A DNA stretch of 64,000 bases, from the NCBI GenBank assembly GCA_977017575.1, contig CDRNVI010000003.1, positions 434,001 through 498,000 on the forward strand, in the 5' to 3' direction. A program made the translations under genes and the position numbers. The DNA is from Paramoeba atlantica (Eukaryota; Discosea). The notes under the pieces are model-generated. The model made no database searches and was not told the origin of the DNA. It saw nothing but the letters and a program-made list of their open reading frames with translations. Below are positions 9,601-18,754 of the stretch, in pieces. The number at the start of each line of letters is the position of its first letter. Position 1 is the stretch's first letter.

Positions 9601-11221
9601 CCCAAAAATAGGTTGTCCGGAGCCATTCTTTCGCAGTCTCGATGCTGTTAATCGTTAAAAGGGCAATATCGGAATTAATATGTTCCCCAAGGTGCGCATA
9701 CAACTTGCTTTCAATTACTTGAACATGTTCTGCATTTGTCTGAGTAAGGGTATTGTAGGTATAAACTTTGTTTTCTGTAGTTAGAACAAGTCCTACACCA
9801 CTAGTATCCAGCCCTGGGCGTCCTGCTCTGCCGAGCATTTGGCGCACTTCGTGTAGAGGGAGATCAACCCGGGAGCCGCCCTTGTAGCCCGTCGTGCCCT
9901 TCACGATAACTAGCCGTGCAGGGAAGTTCACTCCAACTGCCAGGGTTGTTGTGCAACACACAACGCGTATGAATTGCTTTGAAAATGCTTTTTCCACAGC
10001 CCGACGATCACTGGGGGAAAGCGCGGCATGATGAAATCCCAACCCCTTTTCCATGCATTGGCGAAGCAAGGTGTTGTTTATCGTTGACAAAGAATTGAGA
10101 AAACTTTGACGCTGCGTGCAATCCCTCGGCAACATTGATGTATGAGTGGCATGCTGATTAATGACAAGACAAGAATTTTCAGCTTCTTTTCTAGATGCAC
10201 AGAATATCAGTGTTGGCTTCCCATCAGAATATTTTTCGATCATCGGAGCAAGCTTGTAGCTCAGCAAACGATCATAGCTAAAAGGATTGTCACATCTGGA
10301 TCCAAAGGACAGTACCTTTACGTGTAGTTCTATTGGACGCAAAGATTCCGAGAAGACATGTAGTCCTTCGTCGGGGACTTCTAACCATGCAGCAATGTCT
10401 TCTGCATTGGAAAGTGTGCCACTTACGGCGATAAATCGCATTGTGAAGCCGCCATGTGCCTGTAAAGATGTGCTGTAAGCAGCCCCATCACCCAGAGCAG
10501 ATTCTTCCCGAGCCTTGTGATCTTTATCATTTGCGCCGGAAGCCCCACCGATCGGTTCCTCGATACATATTCGATTGCTACGACTTTGGCGTACCTTGTG
10601 CACGGTCTTCATGCGACTCACAAGAGCCTCCAATGCGGCACCTCGGTCATCGTGAAGTGTATGCACTTCATCGATCAGCACCAAGGCAACTGACGTTACC
10701 AAATTTAACACCGCTCCCTCTTTCCACCCACGAGTTATGCTATCCCAGCGCTCTGGGGTGGTAACCAGCACGTCAGCAGCACAAACACGAGTCAGTGAAT
10801 TTAGCGTACGATCCGTGTCTCCAGTTTCCATAACGATACAAAGTTCATAGGGTCCATATTTTTTCTCCCACAGGGTCGCTTTCTCTTGGGCAAGAGACTT
10901 TGTCGGACACAAGTAGACAACTTTCTCGCACCGAAGAGTCGAATTATTGGCCGGTGAAGGAGACACAGTAAGGGTGGACTCCGTAGCGCGGCGTTGGATA
11001 AAATGGAGTAAACGTGGAGCGAACAATCGTATCATCGCCAACTCCATAAGTAGAGTTTTTCCACTGCCTGTCGGCGCTGCAATAACCATGTTGATATCGG
11101 AAAGCAGCAGCGGGCGAAAGCATGAACGCTGGATGTCATTTAATTGGCGCTGATCAAGAAAGCATGATAATGGACCCAGTAGTGTCTGTACCTCATTCAA
11201 AGATGACAGAGATCGATGCAT
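6674..11221 (-). CDS. HFM1: MER3/HFM1-type meiotic DNA helicase (Ski2-like, Sec63 domain)
   Basis: 1515 residues from the ATG at 11221. Superfamily 2 helicase motifs are intact: Q-motif region, Walker A APTGSGKT (about 49-56), TTPERW, DEVH (about 184-187), SGTLSNAED, and motif VI LGRAGRPG. A winged-helix part and a Sec63-type domain follow up to about residue 850, including the helix-hairpin-helix LAGIGPATAKLLAQYSI. MER3/HFM1 unwinds D-loops and protects crossover intermediates in meiosis, so this gene implies a sexual cycle. The closest alternatives (Brr2, Slh1/ASCC3) have two helicase cassettes; only one is present here. The last 600 residues are Ser/Asn-rich and look disordered. No intron interrupts 4.5 kb. 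Confidence 0.88.
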   Translation of the reverse strand: MHRSLSSLNEVQTLLGPLSCFLDQRQLNDIQRSCFRPLLLSDINMVIAAPTGSGKTLLMELAMIRLFAPRLLHFIQRRATESTLTVSPSPANNSTLRCEKVVYLCPTKSLAQEKATLWEKKYGPYELCIVMETGDTDRTLNSLTRVCAADVLVTTPERWDSITRGWKEGAVLNLVTSVALVLIDEVHTLHDDRGAALEALVSRMKTVHKVRQSRSNRICIEEPIGGASGANDKDHKAREESALGDGAAYSTSLQAHGGFTMRFIAVSGTLSNAEDIAAWLEVPDEGLHVFSESLRPIELHVKVLSFGSRCDNPFSYDRLLSYKLAPMIEKYSDGKPTLIFCASRKEAENSCLVINQHATHTSMLPRDCTQRQSFLNSLSTINNTLLRQCMEKGLGFHHAALSPSDRRAVEKAFSKQFIRVVCCTTTLAVGVNFPARLVIVKGTTGYKGGSRVDLPLHEVRQMLGRAGRPGLDTSGVGLVLTTENKVYTYNTLTQTNAEHVQVIESKLYAHLGEHINSDIALLTINSIETAKEWLRTTYFWVRVNKNPTFYGVERHCAVDQFITDILEDQLQKLRSLECVYIHVETGTLRPSRIGKLVAKYYILLQTLRVVRDNMGPTSDIKEVLQCISKTEEMHEYHIHQGDKQHLNPQNKTIRFPIPGQARGRNIREDWQKIFILIQLRLADENLENLSAWSLKNELGRMWTVLPRVCKFIQEYSLEKKWFGATRASWSLLRCVERSMWETSPFLTRELAGIGPATAKLLAQYSINNFADLLQANPRTIEHCTNKKPPFGSNLQRRISSFPFLNFFAHQTRIDCPEISREVKFYVGRCSPVHVSQSTSELEGDHHGGNEQNRSCLLESSETLWYSFLVGDSNGKLLLYRRFRSMGTWPPHSWVNIWDKHHEGTLDPDCVPEGVLLWEVNVPHLRDTPWEIYATLVCEDYLGYDRFSKITLELDSSLKQTNATSVSEQDGTLGSECSKDHETRCNKKVSNSIEVLADTVPIKEKIPPANCSVPQAKENMSNHSTPLKRESAPSTMKKASPNTACENDDKTGITIPSGRNKSSMIEQSRLEKEEHNPLNRLCQNDRNSFASNSAILEVRDLDSAYNRRNAVSISSQGRHFQVVEGDDKFSLEENVTVTPSSTIYANEQRSSDPVQSDPIRNLSEASVFGTSIRGRDLLRDEERRITMTSRPEKSFGVDPNRLKFCSPAQTYSYPIDNCAEPIYMSERTPMPHQSDPTNSISLAGLSDVKNRPIEPPCFVGQNRHYTAEPVECLTPACTGQEDKKYYRLGAAYPDVRRKNSSEKCISHLYNSLPPPSSRKRPRGGTQSKSQGGQTSAHGATNLERYPFSQQARNTMNPFQQWSYSPLPTIASNSVVHEPQLNEVSHSYGQSSPFTRMHHPTHIYRSYNPSDMLNYQEQNSDVRSNENRRFAQWDSNQFNNYPGMPSSDSSVIEIVENESVGAKQETLFSGSPSPIRPKRSLSSERANLSEQEDTYPKIYSIENPCLEPFISFLDTLS

Positions 11222-11488
11222 CAAGCGAAGATATGCCTTTTAGAAGATTAAAAAGCGCTTCTATCGCAGATGATAAACACAATTTCGCAGTACGCGCTTA
11301 TTGTACGAATTTACTTACATGTCCTATATCACATAATGCACTGATCACATAATGCACATAATAATATTTACGCAATGCTCACTGTAGATAGTACCATAGT
11401 ACAACCACACAATACAAGATTAATGATAGAACTAACAGTAACAAGTAGCACTACTACTGTACTTTACTGTAGTTACGGATCATTGTTA

Positions 11489-11890
11489 CTATGATATTGC
11501 TTCTGAACCAAGTTTTAACAAGGCTTCGTCGCGGCGCAATTCTAAGTCATCAAGGACATTGAAATATGAAGTTGAAGAGGTTGGTGCAGTAGGTTCTCTT
11601 GCAGGACGCAACATGGGACGAAGTAATTCCTCGTTTATTGAACCGTAATCCTTGTATGAGTACTTCCAGAACAACAATGTCAAAAGGGGTATTAACACGT
11701 ATGCAACAAACCTTAGTAATTCAAAAGTATTAATGAAATCTTTTTCCAGACGGTATGTTGGCCGAAAATATTCTTTGAGCAAGTCCCAATTTCCTACTAT
11801 ACGGTGTTTTTTCTTAGCTACTATACGGACATTGTTTACGGCAGTCAAACGCCGCGAGAAATGCAGTGCCAAAAGTATTGTACAACGCAT
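11489..11890 (-). CDS. small single-membrane-segment protein, function unknown
   Basis: 133 residues. The first 35 residues are basic and free of acids (MRCTILLALHFSRR..., AKKKHRIV), which suits a mitochondrial presequence. A single hydrophobic segment, FVAYVLIPLLTLLFW, lies at about residues 64-78, followed by a polar tail. This layout is common among small mitochondrial inner-membrane assembly or complex subunits, but I do not recognise the family. It lies on the same strand as its neighbours. Confidence 0.55.
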   Translation of the reverse strand: MRCTILLALHFSRRLTAVNNVRIVAKKKHRIVGNWDLLKEYFRPTYRLEKDFINTFELLRFVAYVLIPLLTLLFWKYSYKDYGSINEELLRPMLRPAREPTAPTSSTSYFNVLDDLELRRDEALLKLGSEAIS

Positions 11891-12591
11891 AGTTCACAGC
11901 TCCAAGGTAAATTATTACCTAATATTTCGTCGTGATAACATTAAGCTCAAGAAATGCGAAAAGAACAGAGTTGCGAAAAACGTTTCTCAAGAATGAAATG
12001 TGAAAGAAGTTTCGAGAAGTCCTATGATATAATTTTTTTAGGACACTGTCTAGGTTCCGTTGCATCAGAAGTTTTGCGTTATAACTAACAACAGTAATAA
12101 ATGCATACATGTACATATTTGTTGCCCATGCATAAAGAACTGAAGAAAAAGAAAGAGAATGAAATTTATATACTATACCCCCCTAGTTATCTGTCGGTAC
12201 TTTTCGAGGAAAGTTGGCAACTTTTGACGACAGAAATGCGGCGACAGAAACTTTGGTTCGCCGATATTGGAATTAAGGTCGTGAATAAAAATGTAAGTGA
12301 ATAAAAAAAAGTGAATAAATTTATTCGAGATGCCATACGGCATCATTAAAAATCAATATGCTGAAGACATCTACTAGCATTAAACGCGACAATCCTAAAA
12401 AACGCGTTCCATTAATCCTAGAAAAATCTTCCAACATTTTGAAAATTAATGAAGCAATAGCAAGAAACCCACTAAGGGAAGATGAACATAATAGAATTTT
12501 GAGGAAGTTGAATATACATGTACTTTCAAATTCGTTTGAAGCTTGGCTCTCATTTGCAAATGGGCACGTGAAAGAATAGAATATTCAGTAG
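11891..12591. other. intergenic, no convincing gene
   Basis: About 700 AT-rich bases. Contains three close copies of gtgaataaa (12,280-12,320) and a plus-strand frame of 73 codons at 12358-12579. That frame would be the only host frame on the plus strand in the window and matches nothing I know. Confidence 0.45.
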
Positions 12592-13806
12592 CTATCTTTG
12601 AAAGTAACCCTGGGACCCATATGGCATTTGAGGACGCCGTTTGGCGTCAAAATTTATAGACTCATTCAGTTCGCCGTGATACGTCGCATACTGTACTTCT
12701 GAATAGTTGCGCGGATCATAAATATTTTCCCCATACAAGTGATACCCCATTGGTGGTGGCGGCGCAAGATTCAGACCTTGAGGGGTAACTATAGAAGCGT
12801 TGATCATGTTTGGGGGCACAACCGTAGGGTTGGGAATCCATTGCCCTACTGACATCGGAGGAGAATGTAGTTCCAGGGAGTGTGTAATAAAGGGAATTCC
12901 AGGTTGAAATGCCGTCTGAGAAATAGATGTAGAAAGCGGGGACTTGGTTTTGTACACGTTCTCAACATTAGTAGAGGTGGACTCTTTCACAGCTTCACAA
13001 GTGACAGAAGACTGTGTCTCCTCCCGAGTTGAGGATTGTGGTAGCCGAAAGCCCTTCGTCCGGGCTTTGTCTACGACTGAATCCTTCGACTGACTTTCCT
13101 GATCTAGAATAAGAGAGTCGCACGCCGCTCGTGTACTCGCATCGCTGCAGGAGGTGCCCTTCACAGATTGATCGCACTGTGGTTGAACCCCGATTTTCAT
13201 GTGCTTTCTCGCTTCATCAGCGCTGTTTAGTGAGCTGCGCACGACCTGGGTTTCCGAGGCAACACCAGCTGTTCCAGAACTAGAAGGTTGAAGGCTACCG
13301 CAAATTCGAAGGCGTTGTTTCAGATCATGTGTCCAGCGATGGTGGTAGTATGCTTGTTGCGGTGTAATTGTCGATATGTTGCGCCGTACGGCCACCACGG
13401 AGCTTAGCATTTCCAGACGGCGTCGATAAAGTTCCCCGGCTACAATGGTGAAGAACACGGAATCATCAAGAGTACCGTGTAGTTGCTTTACTTTTTCTTC
13501 TAACGCATCGACACAGAGAACAGGGCGGTCTTGACCGCTAGGTTTCGGGATCATTTCCATTTCTACCCGTTGGGAGCGAAGCAACCAATAAAATGAATTG
13601 GAGTTTAGAACTGCATGTGGAGCCCTGTGACACAAATAAACGAAAAGGAACACCTTTTCTTCGCGCAATATAGAGTCTAAATTCTCATTCAAGTCATGAA
13701 AGAAGTCTGGGAGTGAATCCAGATCAACGAAACACACATGACGCAAACCACTTCTTCGAACTGTGATCACACAATCATTATCTCTTTCTACATGAATATG
13801 CGACAT
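12592..13806 (-). CDS. unknown protein, N-terminal fold possibly NYN/PIN-like
   Basis: 404 residues. The first 170 residues look folded: a hydrophobic strand ending in acidic residues (VCFVDLDSLPDFF), a second strand (VFLFVYLCHR), and later DDSVFFTIVAGE. This arrangement is reminiscent of NYN/PIN-type nuclease-like domains, but the catalytic acids cannot be assigned with confidence. The rest is Ser/Pro/Gln-rich and disordered, ending in a Gly/Pro/Tyr-rich segment. The annotated ATG and the first four codons lie inside the left 395 bp repeat of the neighbouring retroelement, so the element supplies or overlaps the gene's 5' end; no other ATG precedes the folded region. Confidence 0.55.
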   Translation of the reverse strand: MSHIHVERDNDCVITVRRSGLRHVCFVDLDSLPDFFHDLNENLDSILREEKVFLFVYLCHRAPHAVLNSNSFYWLLRSQRVEMEMIPKPSGQDRPVLCVDALEEKVKQLHGTLDDSVFFTIVAGELYRRRLEMLSSVVAVRRNISTITPQQAYYHHRWTHDLKQRLRICGSLQPSSSGTAGVASETQVVRSSLNSADEARKHMKIGVQPQCDQSVKGTSCSDASTRAACDSLILDQESQSKDSVVDKARTKGFRLPQSSTREETQSSVTCEAVKESTSTNVENVYKTKSPLSTSISQTAFQPGIPFITHSLELHSPPMSVGQWIPNPTVVPPNMINASIVTPQGLNLAPPPPMGYHLYGENIYDPRNYSEVQYATYHGELNESINFDAKRRPQMPYGSQGYFQR

Positions 13807-14189
13807 TCTACAATGGACCTATATACATTAGTTAGAAATGTTTTTTATACTTTCGTGGCCTGCTTATTTTACGCTTTTCTTAATTTTTTACGCTGTATTT
13901 GTTTCTCTTTTTGTGCCTTAACTGTATGTACTCGTATAGTAAGTGCGACGCATACATGTATTTGCATGTAGATATACAGGGGGGGGGGCAAAACGGACAA
14001 GGTCAGCATTTTAGCGTCCCGAGGGTTTTGAGCTGATTTTGTTGCAAACGAGAGATCTCGTTCTGAATATCGTGTCTACGCTATTTGGTGCCCGCTTCTA
14101 CTAATCAAATATTTTTTACCTACAAAATACTGAAATTCGGGGCAAAATGTTTTGCAAGTACCGAAAATCGTAAAAAAGGCACTTGTTTC
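13795..14189 (+). repeat. left 395 bp direct repeat of the retroelement
   Basis: Matches 18212-18606 base for base with two differences and no gaps. Includes a run of ten G near 13979. Its first 12 bases contain the start codon of the minus-strand gene ending at 12592. Confidence 0.93.
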
Positions 14190-14322
14190 AGAGTGTAAAT
14201 CCATCTAATGTATCAGATGATGAAGTAAGCAAGGGGATCTAGGTCCTTCCAGCGCATAATATTGAGGAAAGCTTTGTCGTGTAGTACTTTCTATAACAAT
14301 TATCTTCTAAAGTGATCATTCC

Positions 14323-15330
14323 ATGTCTGATTCCGAAACGGACTCAACTGTATTAAATTCCTTGGAAGGTGAGTACAAGGTCGCTGAGAGGTACGCGATG
14401 CTGAAAATAGTGGAGAAGAAAAAGTGGGTCCCATTATTTCAGGCTTCGCATGAAGGTTGGCTCAGCCAAGCTGACTTCATCCCGGCTATGCTGAAAGCAG
14501 TCGGAGAGAACGTACATGAAGCCGAAAAGCTGGAAGTTGTCCGGCTAATTGAGGAGAAGCGGTACGAGGACAAGAAAATTTCTGGAAAGCTGCTTCTCGA
14601 AATCGCGACGCATTACATCGCTAACAAAAAGGAAGAGGTGGGAGCCGCTAAAGAGGAGAACGTCAAAGATTCCGGTCCCCAGGAAACGGAAGGAACGCTA
14701 TCTGCTCTTATAGGCACCTTCTCAATGCCATTTCTATCGGAGACGTTCGTCAACTCAATAGTTCCCCGCGGAAAAATAGTAACGAAGCAGGAAACAAAGA
14801 TGGCGAACGCAGTGGCTGAAGTGCTCGCGAAAGGCGAGGAGGTAGTTTTGGAGGAGTTAGTGTCGGGGGGGCCTGGCTCTCTAAAAGAAAAGTGGCTCGT
14901 GCCAGGCATACACGTCATGGTTTGGGAGCTACTTGAGAAGGTAGCGGGAAGAGTGATGACCGAGCTGGCTGCCGATTTGGGGGCCGAGGTTGATTTCACC
15001 GGAAAGTCACTCTTACATGGCATCATGGCAGGGGGGAAGAGTGCCTGTTTGGTACGAGAAGCCATTCAAAAGAAAGCAAGGATTATGTCCGCAACCGAGA
15101 AGCTGCAATCCAAGGCTCGTGTTGCGAAGCACGGGATCTACCGCCCTCAAGGAGGTTCGCCGTTTACACCAACGAAACATCACCTGCGGGAGAACGAAGG
15201 TATAAAATGTTATAACTGCAAACGGATGGGCCACTTCGCGGCGAGCTGCCGCTACAAGACGTATTGTTATAAATGTAAGGCTAACGCGGGACATAAGGGT
15301 GATGACAAGTCCTGTCCTAAAAATCGATAA
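14323..15330 (+). CDS. retroelement Gag-like protein with two zinc knuckles
   Basis: 335 codons. A helical N-terminal two thirds is followed by two CCHC zinc knuckles at the C-terminus: CYNCKRMGHFAASC and then CYKCKANAGHKGDDKSC. Such knuckles bind nucleic acid in Gag proteins. It is the first part of the element and lies just after the left repeat. Confidence 0.8.
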   Translation: MSDSETDSTVLNSLEGEYKVAERYAMLKIVEKKKWVPLFQASHEGWLSQADFIPAMLKAVGENVHEAEKLEVVRLIEEKRYEDKKISGKLLLEIATHYIANKKEEVGAAKEENVKDSGPQETEGTLSALIGTFSMPFLSETFVNSIVPRGKIVTKQETKMANAVAEVLAKGEEVVLEELVSGGPGSLKEKWLVPGIHVMVWELLEKVAGRVMTELAADLGAEVDFTGKSLLHGIMAGGKSACLVREAIQKKARIMSATEKLQSKARVAKHGIYRPQGGSPFTPTKHHLRENEGIKCYNCKRMGHFAASCRYKTYCYKCKANAGHKGDDKSCPKNR

Positions 15331-15660
15331 GCTGAAAGGGAGAAAGTTCCTCTGAAGTGAGAAAGTTTAGAGAGTAAAGAGAGAAAAGATAATGACGCAT
15401 TTTGTAGATGCAGGAGCGAGATGACTGACGGCAAATAAGTAATAAATTTCTTACTATAAATTACTATAAATTCTTATTGTAGACAGTGCTTTTTCCCCTC
15501 TTATTGTAAGTAAAGAGGGATCATATTTCGCCTCAGTTGCATTTTAGCCGAACGGTGTCAGAGTTCTGACCTGATAAAGTAGTAATTCGGGTTTACCTTT
15601 GTATGGTAATAGAGTCTCTACTGGTATTATTGTTATTATTATTATTTCTAGCCGCCCAGA

Positions 15661-16587
15661 ATGAAGGTGTCATTGAGCGAGTTAAAAGAACTCATGACAA
15701 CACCCGAAAGCAGATCACAGAACAGCGAGGCCCTGGCAAATGCAGCGGTGAAGCCAGCGACTGTCGGTGAGCGTACAAGAGACTGGGACTCCCTAAAATA
15801 TATCCTAGACGTCGCTGACGTCCGAGATGTAAAGATAAATGATTTTTTGGGGGTAATGGAACTTCTAGCCGAGCAATACAGTCCATCTCGGTTGGAGAAA
15901 TTCCGGGCTGCCTTGGTCCACAGACAGATTCTGGACCTCCCCGAGGCCGAAAGATGGAGTCGTGACGAGCGCTTCAAAATACAATTCAAAGGCCTTTTGG
16001 CTAACTGTACCCGGAAGCGAAAGCAAGAAGCAAGAGAAAAATATCAGTCATCAGCCGAGGACGCAGGAACTAGGGGTGCGATTTTTGGTCAAAGGCTTCG
16101 CGAATTGCTGAGGTGGTGTGCGGAACGACAAAAGGGGTATTACGCCGCTTCCATGAAGATGTGCTACGAGGGATTGCTTCGAAGTTCTGAAATTCGGAAT
16201 CTTCGGAAAAGGGACCTCATAAAGGAGTCGAACGGACGTTGGTATGTCCGCATAGTCGGAGGTAAACATCGCTTGGAGGATAAGGTAGAGGTGGTTCACC
16301 ACAGAGACACAAATGAACAGCTAGAAAAGATGTGGGAACTCCTACACAGAGGTGATCCAGAAAACCATGTATTTCCAAATTGGAGTGCTAGAGAAGCAAA
16401 TTCGCTCATAAAGGAAGTATCAACAAAATTTTGTTGGGAAGAGGGTCGATTGTGGTCGATGCACTCGTTGAGGCATGGGAAAGCCGCAGCTTTAAAGTTG
16501 CATGGAGTTACAACAGAAGATCGATTGGCACTAGGTCGATGGAGGAGTCAACATATCGAAAAGCATTATAGTCGGCACTCTAAATGA
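15661..16587 (+). CDS. retroelement tyrosine recombinase
   Basis: 308 codons. The catalytic pattern of tyrosine recombinases is visible: an Arg in GLLRSSEIRNL (about residue 178), HSLRHG (His-x-x-Arg, about 280), and the nucleophile region HYSRHS at the C-terminus. In DIRS-like elements this enzyme inserts a circular DNA copy instead of an integrase. Here it precedes the reverse transcriptase. Confidence 0.85.
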   Translation: MKVSLSELKELMTTPESRSQNSEALANAAVKPATVGERTRDWDSLKYILDVADVRDVKINDFLGVMELLAEQYSPSRLEKFRAALVHRQILDLPEAERWSRDERFKIQFKGLLANCTRKRKQEAREKYQSSAEDAGTRGAIFGQRLRELLRWCAERQKGYYAASMKMCYEGLLRSSEIRNLRKRDLIKESNGRWYVRIVGGKHRLEDKVEVVHHRDTNEQLEKMWELLHRGDPENHVFPNWSAREANSLIKEVSTKFCWEEGRLWSMHSLRHGKAAALKLHGVTTEDRLALGRWRSQHIEKHYSRHSK

Positions 16588-16746
16588 GAATATGAGAATC
16601 TCTATGTAAGGTAAAGTCTCTATATAAAGAGACAAGAACTTATCATAGCATAGTGAATAAGGTGAATGATTACTCAACAGGGATGTGCTTAATTTTAGGC
16701 TACCATTCTGGACTATTTGACACGTTTCCTTTAAAGAGAAATACTG

Positions 16747-17580
16747 ATGTCTGACGAGCCATCCTTGCTGATTACTCTAGGTTACAAAATATCAGCCGAA
16801 GCTTCCTCGCTTCCCCTGGATCCAATTGCAAAAGTAGGTAACCTGAATCTTAGCCGGTTGCGTCGGTGGGCCCTCCAGGAGGGTTGCCAATGGGTGAACG
16901 AAGCGCTCGAAACCATAAGTTGTAACAAAACGTTTTGCGACTTACTGGAGCCCCGCGGGTCTAGTAGACAGGTCGATACAAGGAATAATCTGTCCCAAGA
17001 AGATCTGAATACCTTAAAAGCGACGAGGCTGATTCGGAAGGCAGTATCGAAGGATGTAATTAGTTGGGCGAAGATTTTCAAGATCCCGAAAACGAATCTC
17101 AACTCACGCTTAATTATAAACGCAATAGACGCAAACGCACAGGCAAACCCACCTCCAGACCTGATTTTGCCGCGATTAGAGGAAATCATACGAGAACTGC
17201 AAGAACTGGGACCAGCCCATTATATTACCGCCGACCTCCGGCATTGGTTTTTCCAAATACCAATCTGCGATAATTTCTCCCGCACACTGGGATTGCGAGT
17301 CCAGGGTTCGACCTGGATACCATGCGTTCTGCCCATGGGTCACTCCTGGTCAGCCAGCTTGGCTCACATATCGAGACTGGTATGGGCAACAAGGGTCGCT
17401 AACCTACCCCTACACGAGGCAGACTACGCGTTGAGACTTTTAGCCGAGTGGGCACCCGAGACAGAGCTCCGGGGTTGGGACAGAACTCTGAGCACGGAAG
17501 AGACAATAGTCTGGGGGGGATTGACGATCGTCTTTTCAGTACACTGGGTTCCCGGGAGTGGCACTACGCCCCGATCATAA
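16747..17580 (+). CDS. retroelement reverse transcriptase part
   Basis: Contains the DIRS/VIPER-type RT blocks: SRLIINAIDANAQANPPP, ITADLRHWFFQIPI with the first catalytic Asp, and CVLPMGHSWSASLAH. The palm-domain wording DLRHWFFQIPI is close to that of trypanosomatid VIPER RTs. Confidence 0.8.
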   Translation: MSDEPSLLITLGYKISAEASSLPLDPIAKVGNLNLSRLRRWALQEGCQWVNEALETISCNKTFCDLLEPRGSSRQVDTRNNLSQEDLNTLKATRLIRKAVSKDVISWAKIFKIPKTNLNSRLIINAIDANAQANPPPDLILPRLEEIIRELQELGPAHYITADLRHWFFQIPICDNFSRTLGLRVQGSTWIPCVLPMGHSWSASLAHISRLVWATRVANLPLHEADYALRLLAEWAPETELRGWDRTLSTEETIVWGGLTIVFSVHWVPGSGTTPRS

Positions 17581-18080
17581 ATGACTGCGGAATCACCATC
17601 CGTGGCGCCGTCGATGCAGCGCAGTCGACAGGAAAAGGGGGTCTATTCTTCACAGAAGAGGGGGGTCATTTTGGGACATGGTTCGTAGAGAACGAATCGG
17701 GAACTAAGAACAGCGCATTTCACCTCGAGCTTCAAGCGATTGAGCTCGGGTGTATGCAAGCAGTGCAGGGGAGGGGAACAGACGAGATAAAAAGGGTCAT
17801 TTTAGGAACCGACTGCCAACCAGCGCGGAGCTCGGTTACTAATGGATACAGCAGGTCGATGGAGGCAGTGCACCGAATTAAGAACATCTGGAACTTGAAG
17901 AGAACGTTCAATTTTTCCTTGGAGCTAAGATGGCTACCAGGTAAAGATAATGCGGCAGATCCCATTTCTCGCCGATTGCCCATAGACCCAGAACGCAATA
18001 TTAATACTTTTGACATCTTAATCCAGAACGTGGATCTGTCTAAATCATCACGAATGTTTGAGCTCGGTACCGAGATTTAG
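17448..18080 (+). CDS. retroelement RNase H part
   Basis: An RNase H-like segment with acidic residues in the expected spacing (AFHLELQAIELG, ILGTDCQPARSSV) and the family's closing phrase LRWLPGKDNAADPISR, typical of DIRS-like elements. Confidence 0.75.
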   Translation: MGTRDRAPGLGQNSEHGRDNSLGGIDDRLFSTLGSREWHYAPIINDCGITIRGAVDAAQSTGKGGLFFTEEGGHFGTWFVENESGTKNSAFHLELQAIELGCMQAVQGRGTDEIKRVILGTDCQPARSSVTNGYSRSMEAVHRIKNIWNLKRTFNFSLELRWLPGKDNAADPISRRLPIDPERNINTFDILIQNVDLSKSSRMFELGTEI

Positions 18081-18130
18081 GATACTGAATTCCACGTTAA
18101 ACAGATATGACAGCACACCTCGCGCCCAAG

Positions 18131-18190
18131 GCGGGTATACCCGCATTGGCTGCTAGGCGGTGCCGACGCATAGGCCACTTAGTGGTGCTA
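18131..18190. repeat. structured 3' segment of the retroelement
   Basis: Perfect palindrome gcgggtatacccgc (18131-18144), then ctaggcggtgccg and a stem ccac-tta-gtgg. The tacccgc...ctaggcggtgccg part recurs at 49747-49773 with nearly the same spacing. Confidence 0.6.
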
Positions 18191-18211
18191 TGCAAAAAAA
18201 AAAAAATTAAA

Positions 18212-18606
18212 AATATGCGACATTCTACAATGGACCTATATACATTAGTTAGAAATGTTTTTTATACTTTCGTGGCCTGCTTATTTTACGCTTTTCTTAA
18301 TTTTTTACGCTGTATTTGTTTCTCTTTTTGTTCCTTAACTGTATGTACTCGTATAGTAAGTGCGACGCATACATGTATTTGCATGTAGATATACAGGGGG
18401 GGGGGCAAAACGGACAAGGTCAGCATTTTAGCGTCCCGAGGGTTTTGAGCTGATTTTGTTGCAAACGAGAGATCTCGTTCTGAATATCGTGTCTACGCTA
18501 TTTGGTGCCCGCTTCTACTAATCAAATATTTTTTACCTACAAAATACTGAAATTCGGGGCAAAATGTTTTGCAAGTACCGAAAATTGTAAAAAAGGCACT
18601 TGTTTC
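18212..18606 (+). repeat. right 395 bp direct repeat of the retroelement
   Basis: Right copy of the 13795-14189 sequence, preceded by a run of A. Two base differences from the left copy. Confidence 0.93.
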
Positions 18607-18754
18607 TGGGTATGCAAAAGATTCCCTAAACTGGATAAAATACAAGACCTGTAGGGGGGTACATATTATTGACGGGTACATGTCGGATAGTATTTGATGC
18701 GTCCTGGGAATGCGTTCCTTGGGAGTCCAACAATAACAAAAATAGCTGTGAGGC

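Larger units (their letters stand above)
13795..18606 (+). mobile_element. tyrosine-recombinase retroelement, VIPER/Ngaro-like, looks near whole and young
   Basis: A 4.8 kb element on the plus strand, opposite to all host genes, bounded by two 395 bp direct repeats that differ at only two positions. Its parts run in the order Gag-like protein with zinc knuckles, tyrosine recombinase, reverse transcriptase, RNase H. A recombinase instead of a DDE integrase places it among DIRS/Ngaro/VIPER elements rather than Ty1 or Ty3 types. The recombinase-before-RT order is that of VIPER of trypanosomatids. A 14-base palindrome (gcgggtatacccgc) and small stems lie just before the right repeat. Near identity of the repeats implies a recent insertion. 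Confidence 0.85.

Noticed and set aside
12358-12579. Plus-strand frame of 73 codons in the gap before the 12.6 kb gene
   Set aside because: Reads like a plausible protein, but it is AT-rich, short, on the opposite strand to all host genes and without a family match.
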